Of a stretch of DNA of 64,000 nucleotides, positions 26,643-35,874 are shown piece by piece. The DNA comes from DATFVA01 sp963711455. Lineage in GTDB: Bacteria > Bacteroidota > Ignavibacteria > Ignavibacteriales > Ignavibacteriaceae. A program made the translations under genes and the position numbers. The DNA lies in the NCBI GenBank assembly GCA_963711455.1, contig CAVQEH010000006.1, positions 372,001-436,000 of the forward strand, in the 5' to 3' direction. How positions within the stretch are numbered: position 1 is the stretch's first letter; the number at the start of each line of letters is the position of its first letter. The notes beneath the pieces are model-generated. The model did not search any database, had not been told where the DNA came from, and saw only the letters and a program-made list of their open reading frames with translations.

Positions 26643-28439
26643 ATGGAAACAACAGTTACAAACTCTTTACTTAAAGATCCTGAAATGAAAGAAATCCTGG
26701 ATAGCTTTCTCGTAGAGACCAAAGAAATCCTTGAACATCTTGATCTGGATCTTATTGTTATGGAAAGTAAACCGGATGATAATGAGCTGCTTAACCAGGT
26801 ATTCAGATCATTTCATACTATCAAAGGAACATCCGGATTTTTAGGTTTGAATAAGCTTACAACAATAACTCACCGTTGCGAAGATATTCTCAATAAGCTC
26901 AGAAAAGGAGAAGTAAAGTTAGATCAGCAGATAATGGATTCTGTTCTCCTCGCTTTTGATAAGATTAAGGAACTGGTCGGAAGTATTGAAACCAATTTAA
27001 ATGAGGATGTGGATACTGAAGCAGTGATACTTAAGCTCGATCAGACCATTGATGCTTTACAAAATACAGTCCCGGTAAAAAAGGAAGAGCCGGCTGAGAA
27101 AATTAAACCGAAAAGAAAACCTTCGGCAAAAAATTCTTCAAGAAAAAAGAATATAGAGCAGACAGAGGAAATAAAATCTCAATTACCTGAAAATCCGAAA
27201 ATAACAGAGAATTCAGAAGAAGAAAAAAGTGAAAATAAAAATAATAAGCAGGCCGATAATTCTATACGTGTTGATATTGAGAGATTGGATGAGTTATTAA
27301 ACATCGCTTCGGAGCTTGTTCTTGGCAGGAACAGGCTTATGCAGGTTAACTCCGAATTTGCATTGGAAAATGAAGGTACAAAAATATCACATGATCTTTC
27401 AGAAGCTTCCCGGCAGATCGATTTGATGACAAATGAACTCCAGTTGATTGTAATGAGAACCCGGATGGTAAAAATAGGGAAGGTCTTCAACAGGTTTCCA
27501 AGAGTTGTTAGGGATCTTGCCAAGGATACGGGTAAAAAAGTAAAATTAGTTCTTAAGGGTGAAGAAACCGAATTAGATAAAACTCTGATTGAAGAAATAA
27601 ATGATCCTCTTGTTCACCTGATCAGAAATTCTGTTGATCATGGAATTGAGTTACCGGCGGAAAGAATAAAATCCGGGAAAGATGAAACCGGTACAATTAC
27701 TCTTTCGGCACTGCATGAAGGAAATCATATAATAATTATAATAGAAGACGACGGAAAAGGTATCAATCCTGAGACCGTGAAAGAAAAAGCAGTGGCAAAA
27801 GGATTAATTACTTTAGAGAATGCTAATGAGTTATCTCTTAATGAAGTTTACAACCTGATATTTCTTCCGGGATTTTCAACTGCAGAAAAAGTAACAAACA
27901 TTTCCGGTCGCGGCGTCGGGATGGATGTTGTAAAAACCAACGTTACAAAGCTGAGAGGTTTGATAAATGTAGAATCAAATATCGATGCAGGGACAAAGAT
28001 AATTATTAAGCTCCCGCTTACTCTTGCTATAATTCCGGGAATGATCGTTACTGTAAGAAATGATTATTTCGTAATACCACTTAATTCCGTGCTGGAGGTT
28101 GTAAGAGTTCATGTAGATAATATTAATACAATAAATCTGCACGAAGTAATCAGGATGCGAGATAAAATTATTCCGCTGATAAATGTTGACGAACTGACAC
28201 ATAAAGATAAATATGACGATAAGAATAAAGTATGGCAATACGTGGTTGTGGTAGGTATAGCTGAAAAGGTATTTGGCATAAAGGTAGATGAATTAATAGG
28301 ACAAAAAGAAATTGTCATAAAATCATTGGGTAATTATCTCGGCAACGTCGAAGGAATCGCCGGATCAACGATAATGGGGGATGGAACTGTAATAATGATA
28401 CTTGACCTGGGGGAATTAATTAATAAGCTGGATAAATAA
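26643..28439 (+). CDS. cheA: Chemotaxis sensor kinase CheA (without a P2 domain)
   Basis: 598 residues. P1: SFHTIKGTSGFLG puts the phospho-His at 58. Residues about 140-205 are a Lys/Glu-rich linker where the CheY-binding P2 domain would sit; no P2 fold is evident. P3 starts at IRVDIERLDELLNIASELVLGRNRL. P4 has HLIRNSVDHGIE (N box), EDDGKGIN (G1) and GRGVGMDVV (G2). P5 (CheW-like) closes the protein. CheA takes receptor signals through CheW and phosphorylates CheY and CheB. The start at 26643 is 5 bases after the cheZ stop. Confidence 0.95.
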   Translation: METTVTNSLLKDPEMKEILDSFLVETKEILEHLDLDLIVMESKPDDNELLNQVFRSFHTIKGTSGFLGLNKLTTITHRCEDILNKLRKGEVKLDQQIMDSVLLAFDKIKELVGSIETNLNEDVDTEAVILKLDQTIDALQNTVPVKKEEPAEKIKPKRKPSAKNSSRKKNIEQTEEIKSQLPENPKITENSEEEKSENKNNKQADNSIRVDIERLDELLNIASELVLGRNRLMQVNSEFALENEGTKISHDLSEASRQIDLMTNELQLIVMRTRMVKIGKVFNRFPRVVRDLAKDTGKKVKLVLKGEETELDKTLIEEINDPLVHLIRNSVDHGIELPAERIKSGKDETGTITLSALHEGNHIIIIIEDDGKGINPETVKEKAVAKGLITLENANELSLNEVYNLIFLPGFSTAEKVTNISGRGVGMDVVKTNVTKLRGLINVESNIDAGTKIIIKLPLTLAIIPGMIVTVRNDYFVIPLNSVLEVVRVHVDNINTINLHEVIRMRDKIIPLINVDELTHKDKYDDKNKVWQYVVVVGIAEKVFGIKVDELIGQKEIVIKSLGNYLGNVEGIAGSTIMGDGTVIMILDLGELINKLDK

Positions 28440-28441
28440 AC

Positions 28442-29512
28442 TTGCTAAATCAAATAAATGTTGTAGTTGTGGATGACTCGGCATTCATGAGAAAATTTAT
28501 CTCGGTAATGCTTGAAAGCGATATTGAAATAAAAGTAGTCGCTTCTGCGAAAAATGGCGAAGAGGGATATGAGCTTGTAAAAAAATTCCAACCCGACCTG
28601 GTGACAATGGATATCGAAATGCCGGTAATGGATGGGTTAACTGCGCTTCAGAAAATAATGAAAGATTGTCCCGCCCCTGTAATAATGATAAGTTCACTGA
28701 CTACAGAAGGTGCAGATGCTACTATCAGGGCATTTGAATGCGGTGCGGTAGATGTTATTCCAAAAGAAATGTCTTACACGAATGTTTGTATTGAAGACAT
28801 TAAAGAAGAATTTATAGGTAAAGTAAAGGAGATTGCAAGGAATAGTTCTTTATCGAACAGGTTAAGAAGAATCAGGGGTCTTAAAAGCGTTCACTCCGTA
28901 CGAACCGAAAAACCGGAACCAATAAAATTTCTTCCAAAAATTAATTATAAAGCTATAGCGCTCGGTGTATCCACCGGCGGACCTTTATCGCTGCAGAAAG
29001 TGCTTCCTTTTCTTTCATCAAAAATTAATATACCTGTGTTTATTGTTCAGCATATGCCTCCAAGGTTCACCAAATCATTAGCCGACAGGTTAAACGGCAT
29101 GAGTGAACTTACAATTAAGGAAGCAGAGAAAAATGAAAAAGTACAGAACGGTTACGTATACATTGCTCCCGGTGGATTTCATATGACCGTTAAAAAGAAA
29201 TTAGATTCCTTTATAATATCAATAGATGAAACACCGGAAGATACATTGCATCGCCCTTCCGTAGATGTTATGATGAATTCTGTGATCAACGCATTTGGCA
29301 AAAATACTCTTGGCATAATTATGACTGGTATGGGAAAGGATGGTTTTGAAGGCATAAAAAAATTAAAAAGCCTCGGAGGATATTGTCTTGCGCAAAATGA
29401 AGAATCCTGCGTGGTTTATGGAATGCCTAAAGCAGTGGTTGAAGCGGGATTGGCAGATGTAGTTGCCCCGCTGGAGAGTATTTCCGAGATTATTAATAAG
29501 GCATTTATATGA
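28442..29512 (+). CDS. cheB: Chemotaxis methylesterase/glutaminase CheB
   Basis: 356 residues. The N-terminal receiver has VVVDDSAFMRKF and the acceptor Asp in VTMDIEMPVMDG. After a linker the esterase domain carries the catalytic Ser in GVSTGGP, His in IVQHMPP and Asp in MTGMGKDG. It removes receptor methyl groups. The first codon is TTG at 28442, two bases after the cheA stop; no better start exists before the conserved region. The stop overlaps the next gene's ATG (ATGA). Confidence 0.95.
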   Translation: MLNQINVVVVDDSAFMRKFISVMLESDIEIKVVASAKNGEEGYELVKKFQPDLVTMDIEMPVMDGLTALQKIMKDCPAPVIMISSLTTEGADATIRAFECGAVDVIPKEMSYTNVCIEDIKEEFIGKVKEIARNSSLSNRLRRIRGLKSVHSVRTEKPEPIKFLPKINYKAIALGVSTGGPLSLQKVLPFLSSKINIPVFIVQHMPPRFTKSLADRLNGMSELTIKEAEKNEKVQNGYVYIAPGGFHMTVKKKLDSFIISIDETPEDTLHRPSVDVMMNSVINAFGKNTLGIIMTGMGKDGFEGIKKLKSLGGYCLAQNEESCVVYGMPKAVVEAGLADVVAPLESISEIINKAFI

Positions 29513-29751
29513 AAGAATTTAAAGAACAAATATTCAGAGAATTTCAATTTTCAGAGGATAATTCGGAAAATAGAATCATAAAATCAACAAGGGCAGATGT
29601 AAAGGGGAAGACAAGTGTTACTGTTGAGGAGGAAAGCGAACACGGGATAAAAATCGTGTTAAAGAAGGATGAAAACGATACTATCAAAGAAATAAAATTC
29701 GTTTGCTCCTGCGGTCAAACCAAATCAATTATTCTTGATTATTCTGAATAA
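29509..29751 (+). CDS. Conserved-looking hypothetical protein at the end of the che operon
   Basis: 80 residues starting in an ATGA overlap with cheB, so it is surely translated with it. It is highly charged, with a beta-rich middle (KTSVTVEEE, GIKIVLKK) and a C-terminal FVCSCGQTKSI. The CxC pair could bind metal. No known family is recognised. Position suggests a chemotaxis-linked accessory protein. Confidence 0.7.
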   Translation: MKEFKEQIFREFQFSEDNSENRIIKSTRADVKGKTSVTVEEESEHGIKIVLKKDENDTIKEIKFVCSCGQTKSIILDYSE

Positions 29752-29830
29752 TAATTTGCAAGTGGTTAGCTTTAGCCAATTTCATTTCAGAATAATTTAA
29801 TACAACCCCATTTTAGTTAAAAATAGCGCA

Positions 29831-29846
29831 TGGCACTTCATTTGAA
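29831..29846 (+). promoter_or_regulatory. Possible sigma-54-type promoter before flgB
   Basis: TGGCAC-N5-TTGAA matches the sigma-54 pattern TGGCAC-N5-TTGCA except that the -12 GC is GA. It is 28 bases from the flgB ATG, close enough for a short leader. The mismatch is at a nearly invariant base, so this is a candidate only. Confidence 0.3.
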
Positions 29847-29873
29847 CTTCAGACCCAAAAATCTGGAGAACAA

Positions 29874-30257
29874 ATGGCTACTTTCGATATAAAGCTTCTT
29901 GAAAATTTTATTGATTACTCTTCACTCAGGAATAAAGTAATCAGTAAAAACATAGCTAATATCGGTACCTCCGGGTATCAGCGCGAGGACGTAGATTTTA
30001 AAGATATATTTGCTGAAAACCTTTCTCAATTAAAAACTACGGAACCTGAACATATTCCTTCCTGCCCCGATAATGCCGGGTCAACAGTTACAAAAGACAC
30101 TAGTACCGATATGGTTTCTGGAGTAAATAATGTAAATATTGATGAAGAGATGGCGGAACTTGCAAAGAACACCATCCAGTTCAAATTCGCTTCACAGAAA
30201 ATTGGTAACCACTTCAAAATACTTCAGTCAGTAATAAATGGCGGAGGTCAAGGTTGA
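29874..30257 (+). CDS. flgB: Flagellar basal-body rod protein FlgB
   Basis: 127 residues, normal length. The N-terminal rod motif SSLRNKVISKNIANIGTSGY and the C-terminal NVNIDEEMAELAKN helix are diagnostic. FlgB is a proximal rod subunit exported by the flagellar type III system. CTGGAG at 29862-29867 is a good ribosome site. It heads the flagellar operon; the flgC start overlaps its stop. Confidence 0.93.
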   Translation: MATFDIKLLENFIDYSSLRNKVISKNIANIGTSGYQREDVDFKDIFAENLSQLKTTEPEHIPSCPDNAGSTVTKDTSTDMVSGVNNVNIDEEMAELAKNTIQFKFASQKIGNHFKILQSVINGGGQG

Positions 30258-30757
30258 AAATAGGTGGAAACTTTCCCGGTTTTAATATTTCTGCAAAAGG
30301 TTTAAGCATACAGCGAAAGAAAATGGATATGATTGCAGAAAATATTGCAAATGCAGATACAATAAGGACTGAGAGCGGACAGCCTTATAAACGAAAATTC
30401 ATAACTATAAAGCAAAAACCTGAAATCGGTTTTCAGCTTCCCGCTGATATGAACAGGGGAGTTCTTAAGCTTGCAACAACTAACCAGGATCATATTTCGA
30501 ACCCTGCATCACTTGTTAATGAAACGGATAATGACAATACAAATCTTGTATCTGCAGAACAGGTTGATCAAAGCCAGGGAGAGGTTGTTTATATGCCCGA
30601 CAGTCCTTACGCAGATGAGAAGGGATATGTGGAAATGTCTAACGTTGATATAATTACAGAGATGGTTGATATGATTGCTGCAAGCAGAAGTTATGAGGCT
30701 AACCTTACAGCTTTAAATTCTTCCAAGCAGATGGAAAAAGATTCACTGGAGATATAA
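30254..30757 (+). CDS. flgC: Flagellar basal-body rod protein FlgC
   Basis: 167 residues. It has the rod signature AKGLSIQRKKMDMIAENIANADT near the N-terminus and YVEMSNVDIITEMVDMIAASRSYEAN near the C-terminus. The start is TTG 30254, overlapping the flgB stop (TTGA) with GGAGGT just upstream. FlgC polymerises with FlgB and FlgF into the rod. Confidence 0.93.
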   Translation: MKIGGNFPGFNISAKGLSIQRKKMDMIAENIANADTIRTESGQPYKRKFITIKQKPEIGFQLPADMNRGVLKLATTNQDHISNPASLVNETDNDNTNLVSAEQVDQSQGEVVYMPDSPYADEKGYVEMSNVDIITEMVDMIAASRSYEANLTALNSSKQMEKDSLEI

Positions 30758-30979
30758 ATGAAAATTACTTCAAATGTTACCGGCAATTATTCATTAAATA
30801 GTCTTGTAAATAAGCCTTCAGCTCCTAAAAGAAATGAAGAGCTTAGTGCTGAAGAAAAGAATTTTTTTATCAATCAATACCCGGAAAAGAAAGATGAAAT
30901 TTCTGATTATCATTTTTACCAGAAGACCGGGAAAATGTCCGGTGTAAATGTCGGGCAGCACTTTGACAGGAGAGGTTAA
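30758..30979 (+). CDS. Unknown small protein between flgC and fliE
   Basis: 73 residues, starting at the base after the flgC stop and ending 1 base before the fliE ATG, so it is a true member of the operon. The sequence is polar and short of hydrophobic residues (NEELSAEEKNFFINQYPEKKDE; YHFYQKTGKMSG). No family is recognised. It could be a rod-assembly factor, chaperone or secretion substrate peculiar to this group. Confidence 0.7.
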   Translation: MKITSNVTGNYSLNSLVNKPSAPKRNEELSAEEKNFFINQYPEKKDEISDYHFYQKTGKMSGVNVGQHFDRRG

Positions 30980-30980
30980 A

Positions 30981-31268
30981 ATGAATGTTGATGCTGTAAG
31001 CAATATAATAAGCGAAAGCCTCCAGGTTAAAAATGACAACGTTAATGATAAAAAATTTAATAATGTATTCACCGACCTGGTAAAAAGTGTTAACCAGGAT
31101 CAGGTTGACTCCGATTCTATAACTAAAGATTTTGTTCTTGGTGGTAATGTTGAAATTCAGGATGTGATGATAGCTGAGGAAAAAGCTAAAACCAGCCTTC
31201 AACTATTAATGGAAATAAGAAATAAAGCCGTTGATATGTACAAGGAATTAACAAGAATTCAATTATAA
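30981..31268 (+). CDS. fliE: Flagellar hook-basal body protein FliE
   Basis: 95 residues from ATG 30981; AGGAGAGG at 30968-30975 decides the start over in-frame upstream ATGs. The C-terminal half has the FliE pattern QDVMIAEEKAKTSLQLLMEIRNK with MYKELTRIQL at the end. FliE joins the MS ring to the rod. Confidence 0.92.
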   Translation: MNVDAVSNIISESLQVKNDNVNDKKFNNVFTDLVKSVNQDQVDSDSITKDFVLGGNVEIQDVMIAEEKAKTSLQLLMEIRNKAVDMYKELTRIQL

Positions 31269-31275
31269 AAAACTA

Positions 31276-32883
31276 ATGAACCGAAATTTTCTTCAATCAA
31301 TTCTTACAGTTTTTAATAAATTTTCTGTACAGCAAAAAATCCTGGTAGGGTTAACCACAGGAATCACGATTATTCTGCTTGCTGTTTTACTTATCTTTTT
31401 AAATCAACCTGATTATTCTCCTCTCTATGGAAACCTTTCACAGGATGATGCTGCAAGTGTGATAGATTATTTAAATACTCAGAAAATTCAATACAAGATA
31501 GATGATGAAGGCAAGGTTATTAAGGTTCCTAAAGATAAGGTTTACGAAACAAGGCTTTCACTTGCCGCAAAAGGAATTCCCAGTTCGGGAATAATCGGCT
31601 ATGAGATCTTCGACAAAAATACAATGGGAATGTCTGAGTTCATGCAAAAGCTTAATTATAAAAGAGCTCTTGAAGGTGAACTTTCAAGGACTATTATGGA
31701 ATTGAATGGTGTCGAGGGAGTCAGAGTTCACATAGTAACCCCCGAAAAAACAATATTTAAAGATGAAGAAAAATCACCTACTGCATCAGTAGTGCTTAAA
31801 CTTAAGGGAAATTATTCTATTACCAAAAATAATATAGCTGCGATAGTTAACCTGGTCTCAAGCAGCGTTGAAGGATTAACTCCCGGCAATGTAACTTTAA
31901 TCGATACAAAGGGAAGAATACTATCGAAAGATAATAACGATGAACCGCTTGCTTACTCAAGTTCAAAGCAATATGAGATGAAGCAGTCTGTGGAAAATTA
32001 TCTTGCTCAAAAAGCGCAGTCTATTCTTAATAATATCCTCGGCCCCGGAAATTCTATGGTACAGATAAATGCCGATATAGATTTTAACCAGGTTGAGCGT
32101 ACAATGACTATGTTTGATCCGGAAAGCCAGGTTGCTATCAGTGAACAGACGATAAAAACTGAAAGCAATGGAAAAAATTCAGGCGACTCAACTGCGCAGG
32201 TAAGCCAGAACAGCACAACAAATTATGAAATAAACAAAACCATTCAAAGAGTTGTTGAAGGTAGCGGGAATATTAAACGACTAAGCATTGCTGCAGTAAT
32301 AAATGATGTTGAAAAAGAAGTAAAAAAGGGAGACAAAACGGAAGTCGTTTATGAACCCCGCCCTTCAGCTCAGATGAAAAAGCTTGAAGAGATTATTAAA
32401 AATGCTGTCGGCGTAGATCAAAAAAGGAATGACCAGGTTTCTATTGTTAATATTTCCTTTGAGGCAAAACCAGTTGACGAAGATTTGGACACGCCGCATT
32501 CAACATTTGTAGATAATGTTGATGACTATACAAATATAATTCTTATTCTCCTCAGCATAGGAGGAGCAATTTTTGTACTGAGAGGTCTTATGTCAAAATT
32601 AAAAAAAGAGAGAATAAATCTTGGCGATATCGGTTCTGAAACAGAATTAATTGAAGGTTACAAGCCTCAGAATGCGCTGGCGCCCGCTAAAAAAGGTAAG
32701 CAGCTAAATGTTCCTCCATCAAAAAGAAGACCTATGCTGCCGGTAGGAGATATAGAAGATGAAATATCAGATGAGGCTGCAAAGAAAAGAAATCAACAGG
32801 TGAAAATTGCAAATTATGTTTCAAAGAACCCTGTCGACACGGCAAAGCTGATTAATTCATGGCTTCACGAGGATGAAGTGTAG
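31276..32883 (+). CDS. fliF: Flagellar M-ring protein FliF
   Basis: 535 residues. The first membrane segment is near 25-42 and the second near 420-438. The ring-building region has LYGNLSQDDAASVIDYL and the FliF landmark RALEGELSRTI followed by GVRVHIVTPEK. The C-terminal cytoplasmic tail that binds FliG ends NPVDTAKLINSWLHED. FliF builds the MS ring, the base of the motor and export gate. fliG starts 8 bases later. Confidence 0.95.
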   Translation: MNRNFLQSILTVFNKFSVQQKILVGLTTGITIILLAVLLIFLNQPDYSPLYGNLSQDDAASVIDYLNTQKIQYKIDDEGKVIKVPKDKVYETRLSLAAKGIPSSGIIGYEIFDKNTMGMSEFMQKLNYKRALEGELSRTIMELNGVEGVRVHIVTPEKTIFKDEEKSPTASVVLKLKGNYSITKNNIAAIVNLVSSSVEGLTPGNVTLIDTKGRILSKDNNDEPLAYSSSKQYEMKQSVENYLAQKAQSILNNILGPGNSMVQINADIDFNQVERTMTMFDPESQVAISEQTIKTESNGKNSGDSTAQVSQNSTTNYEINKTIQRVVEGSGNIKRLSIAAVINDVEKEVKKGDKTEVVYEPRPSAQMKKLEEIIKNAVGVDQKRNDQVSIVNISFEAKPVDEDLDTPHSTFVDNVDDYTNIILILLSIGGAIFVLRGLMSKLKKERINLGDIGSETELIEGYKPQNALAPAKKGKQLNVPPSKRRPMLPVGDIEDEISDEAAKKRNQQVKIANYVSKNPVDTAKLINSWLHEDEV

Positions 32884-32891
32884 GTGAAAAT

Positions 32892-33917
32892 ATGGTAATA
32901 AATGATACCAGGTCAGTAAATATTTCAGGTGTTCAAAAAGCCGCTCTGCTGCTTATAGCATTGAATGTTGAAACTGCAGCAGAAGTCTTTAAATTTCTTG
33001 ATGTTAACGAGGTCGAACAGATTTCAACAGAAATTTCAAGAGTTAAAAACATTCCTTCGCAGGTTGTTGATGTGGTAATGGAAGAGTTCTATGCAATGGT
33101 TACAGCAAGGGAATATGTTCTTGACGGTGGATTTGAATATGCACAGGCAGTACTCGAAAAATCTTTTGGACCCGGTAAGGCGATTGAGATAATTGAGAAA
33201 GTAAGAAATTTAACTACTTTAAGAGGGTTTGATGTACTGAAAAAAGCAGACTCGACACAGCTTGTTAATTTCCTGAATAAAGAACATCCACAGACAATTG
33301 CACTTCTTCTTTCACACTTAAACCCGACGCAAACCGCGGGTGTGCTGAATGAACTGCCCGAAGATATAAGAACTGATGTGGTTTACAGAATAGCTACACT
33401 CGGTAAAGTGTCTCCCCAGACCTTAAAGCAAATAGAAAAAGTTGTTGATGAAATGGCAGGGTTCAGTATGTCCCAATCCTTGAGTAAGATAGGAGGTACC
33501 AAAAGTCTTGCAGATATATTAAACAAGGCAAGCGTTTCAATGAGTAAAGAAATACTTGAAAAGCTGGAACAGCAAAACCCGGAAGTTTCCCTGGAAGTGA
33601 AACGTCTTATGTTCCTGTTCGAAGATATTGTTCACATCCAGGATAAAGATATTCAGAAAATACTGCGCGAAGTTGACCGGAAGGAACTTTCGCTCGCTCT
33701 CAAAGTGGTTGATGACAAATTAAAAAATAAAATATATTCCAATATGTCCGAAAGGGCTGCAGATCTTTTAAAAGAAGAGCTTCAGTATATGGGCATGGTT
33801 AAATTGAAGGAAGTGGAAGCAGCACAGGCAAAGATCATCGATGTTATTAAAGTGCTGGAAGAAAACGGGGAAATTGCTTTAAACGTAAGAGGAAATGCGG
33901 AAGAGGTCTATGTCTAA
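32892..33917 (+). CDS. fliG: Flagellar motor switch protein FliG
   Basis: 341 residues, standard length. It has the N-terminal FliF-binding domain (GVQKAALLLIALN), the middle domain with the EHPQTIALLLSHL motif, and the C-terminal torque domain with charged helix LREVDRKELSLALKVVDDK. It couples MotA to rotation and, with FliM/FliN, sets direction. GTAGGTGAAAAT upstream gives the ribosome site. Confidence 0.95.
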   Translation: MVINDTRSVNISGVQKAALLLIALNVETAAEVFKFLDVNEVEQISTEISRVKNIPSQVVDVVMEEFYAMVTAREYVLDGGFEYAQAVLEKSFGPGKAIEIIEKVRNLTTLRGFDVLKKADSTQLVNFLNKEHPQTIALLLSHLNPTQTAGVLNELPEDIRTDVVYRIATLGKVSPQTLKQIEKVVDEMAGFSMSQSLSKIGGTKSLADILNKASVSMSKEILEKLEQQNPEVSLEVKRLMFLFEDIVHIQDKDIQKILREVDRKELSLALKVVDDKLKNKIYSNMSERAADLLKEELQYMGMVKLKEVEAAQAKIIDVIKVLEENGEIALNVRGNAEEVYV

Positions 33918-34545
33918 TATTATCCGGTTTAAGCAGTCAGATTTAAAAAGATTTTCAATCAGGATTAAGAATGATTTTTCCCAATTTGCCAATGAAGAAG
34001 AACAACTAAAAGGTATCCAGCAGCAGATGCTTGAAGAGAAATATACTGAAGGCTTCAGTACCGGTTATGAAAAGGCAAAATCCGAACTTGATAAAAATTA
34101 TGCGGACAGGCTTCAGAAAAGATTTGATGAGTTCAACCGTGTGCTGAAATCTGTCGATGAAAAAATTTCTTCTTATGATAATGAATTTGAAGACCTGGTA
34201 ATAAAAATATCTTTCGATATTGCTTCTAAAATTGCAAGAAGAGAGCTTGAAAAGGAATCGGGAATAGAAATTACTTTAAAGGAATCGTTAAGAAAAATAC
34301 TCGGGGCAAATAATGTAATAGTTAAGCTTCACCCGGATGATTACCGCCGGATAAATTCAGGTAATAACCGCGATAACTTTTTTGATGAATCATTCTCCAA
34401 AATGAAATTTGAAAGTGATGAAAGGATTGAAAAAGGCGGATGCATAGTAGAAACGGAAATAGGTAATGTAGACGGAAGAGTTACATCAAGGTTAAATGAG
34501 TTAAAACGATACTTCGAAGCCGGAAACCCGGGAAGTGAAGAATGA
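33910..34545 (+). CDS. fliH: Flagellar assembly protein FliH
   Basis: 211 residues from ATG 33910, preceded by GGAAGAGG (33899-33906) and overlapping the end of fliG by 8 bases. The N-terminal region is a helical stalk with GFSTGYEKAKSE; the C-terminal domain (IARRELEKESG... VIVKLHPDDYRRI... KGGCIVETEIGNVDGR) matches FliH/YscL. FliH binds and restrains the export ATPase FliI, whose ATG overlaps the fliH stop (ATGA). Confidence 0.9.
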   Translation: MSNIIRFKQSDLKRFSIRIKNDFSQFANEEEQLKGIQQQMLEEKYTEGFSTGYEKAKSELDKNYADRLQKRFDEFNRVLKSVDEKISSYDNEFEDLVIKISFDIASKIARRELEKESGIEITLKESLRKILGANNVIVKLHPDDYRRINSGNNRDNFFDESFSKMKFESDERIEKGGCIVETEIGNVDGRVTSRLNELKRYFEAGNPGSEE

Positions 34546-35870
34546 GTACCTTTAGATACATCCCCCGGTATGAACAGATTCTTGAACAGGCGGAGCTTAT
34601 AAAAGTTAATGGCAAAGTTTCAGATGTTGTTGGGCTGGTAATTATATCTATTGGTCCTAATGTTTCACTCGGGGAGATTTGTACTGTAATTGATAAAAAC
34701 GGTCACGAAGTTTGCAGATCTGAGGTGGTTGGTTTTAAGGAAGGCAGAGTACTTTCAATTGCACTTGGAGAAGTCCAGAATATTTCACCGGCTTGTGAAA
34801 TAATTGCATCCGGTAAGAGCTTTTCAATTCCCGTAGGTAAAGAACTTCTTGGACGGGTAATTGACGGGCTTGGTAATCCCATTGACGGTAAAGGTGAAAT
34901 TAATTGTTCTTCATTTATGAATATTCACCGTGAGCCCCCGAATCCTCTAACAAGAAGAAGAATTAAAGAACCTTTACAGACAGGCGTCCGTGCTGTTGAC
35001 GGACTATTGACTGTTGGCAAAGGTCAGCGTCTTGGAATATTTGCAGGAAGCGGTGTAGGTAAAAGCGTTACACTTGGAATGATCGCCCGGAATACTAATG
35101 CCGATGTAAATGTTATAACTCTTATCGGCGAAAGAGGAAGGGAAGTCAGAGAGTTTATTGAAAAAGATCTCGGGGAAGATGGTTTAAAAAGATCGGTTGT
35201 TGTTGTTGCTACCAGCGATAAATCTGCTTTGATACGGATGAAAGGTGCTTACATCGGAACTACGATTGCCGAATATTTCCGCGACCTTGGTCTTGATGTT
35301 GTTTTAATGATGGACTCCGTAACAAGGTTTGCAATGGCTCAGAGAGAAATCGGGCTTACAGTCGGAGAACCTCCTACTTCAAAAGGATATACTCCATCGG
35401 TGTTTGCAATTTTGCCCAAGCTGCTTGAAAGAGCAGGTACCACAGAAACAGGTTCTATTACAGGATTCTATACAGTGCTTGTCGATGGAGATGATATGAA
35501 CGAACCGATTGCAGATGCAGTAAGATCAATACTCGATGGTCACGTTGTCCTTTCACGCAAGCTTGCTAATAAAGGTCAGTACCCGGCAATTGATCCTTTG
35601 CAGAGTGTAAGCCGGGTGATGCCTGATATAGTTACAAAAGATCACAGGCAGAGAGCGATGGTGTTCAGTGAAATCCTTGCAACCTATAAAGAGGCTGAAG
35701 ATCTTATAAACATTGGAGCGTATGTAAAAGGAAGCAACCCGCAGATTGATCATGCGTTGTCAAAGATCGGGCTTCTCAGGAAGTTCCTTAAGCAGGATAT
35801 GCACGACAGCACTCTTTATAACGATACAGTGCTTCGTTTAAATGAAATTATTGAACAGCCGTTGTCATAG
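34542..35870 (+). CDS. fliI: Flagellum-specific ATP synthase FliI
   Basis: 442 residues. It has the F1-ATPase-like fold with Walker A FAGSGVGKSV, GERGREVREF, Walker B VVLMMDSVTRFAMAQ and SGEPPT-like VGEPPTSKGYTPS. FliI hydrolyses ATP to energise export of rod, hook and filament proteins. The C-terminal domain GSNPQIDHAL is typical of type III ATPases. Confidence 0.95.
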   Translation: MSTFRYIPRYEQILEQAELIKVNGKVSDVVGLVIISIGPNVSLGEICTVIDKNGHEVCRSEVVGFKEGRVLSIALGEVQNISPACEIIASGKSFSIPVGKELLGRVIDGLGNPIDGKGEINCSSFMNIHREPPNPLTRRRIKEPLQTGVRAVDGLLTVGKGQRLGIFAGSGVGKSVTLGMIARNTNADVNVITLIGERGREVREFIEKDLGEDGLKRSVVVVATSDKSALIRMKGAYIGTTIAEYFRDLGLDVVLMMDSVTRFAMAQREIGLTVGEPPTSKGYTPSVFAILPKLLERAGTTETGSITGFYTVLVDGDDMNEPIADAVRSILDGHVVLSRKLANKGQYPAIDPLQSVSRVMPDIVTKDHRQRAMVFSEILATYKEAEDLINIGAYVKGSNPQIDHALSKIGLLRKFLKQDMHDSTLYNDTVLRLNEIIEQPLS

Positions 35871-35874
35871 AATT

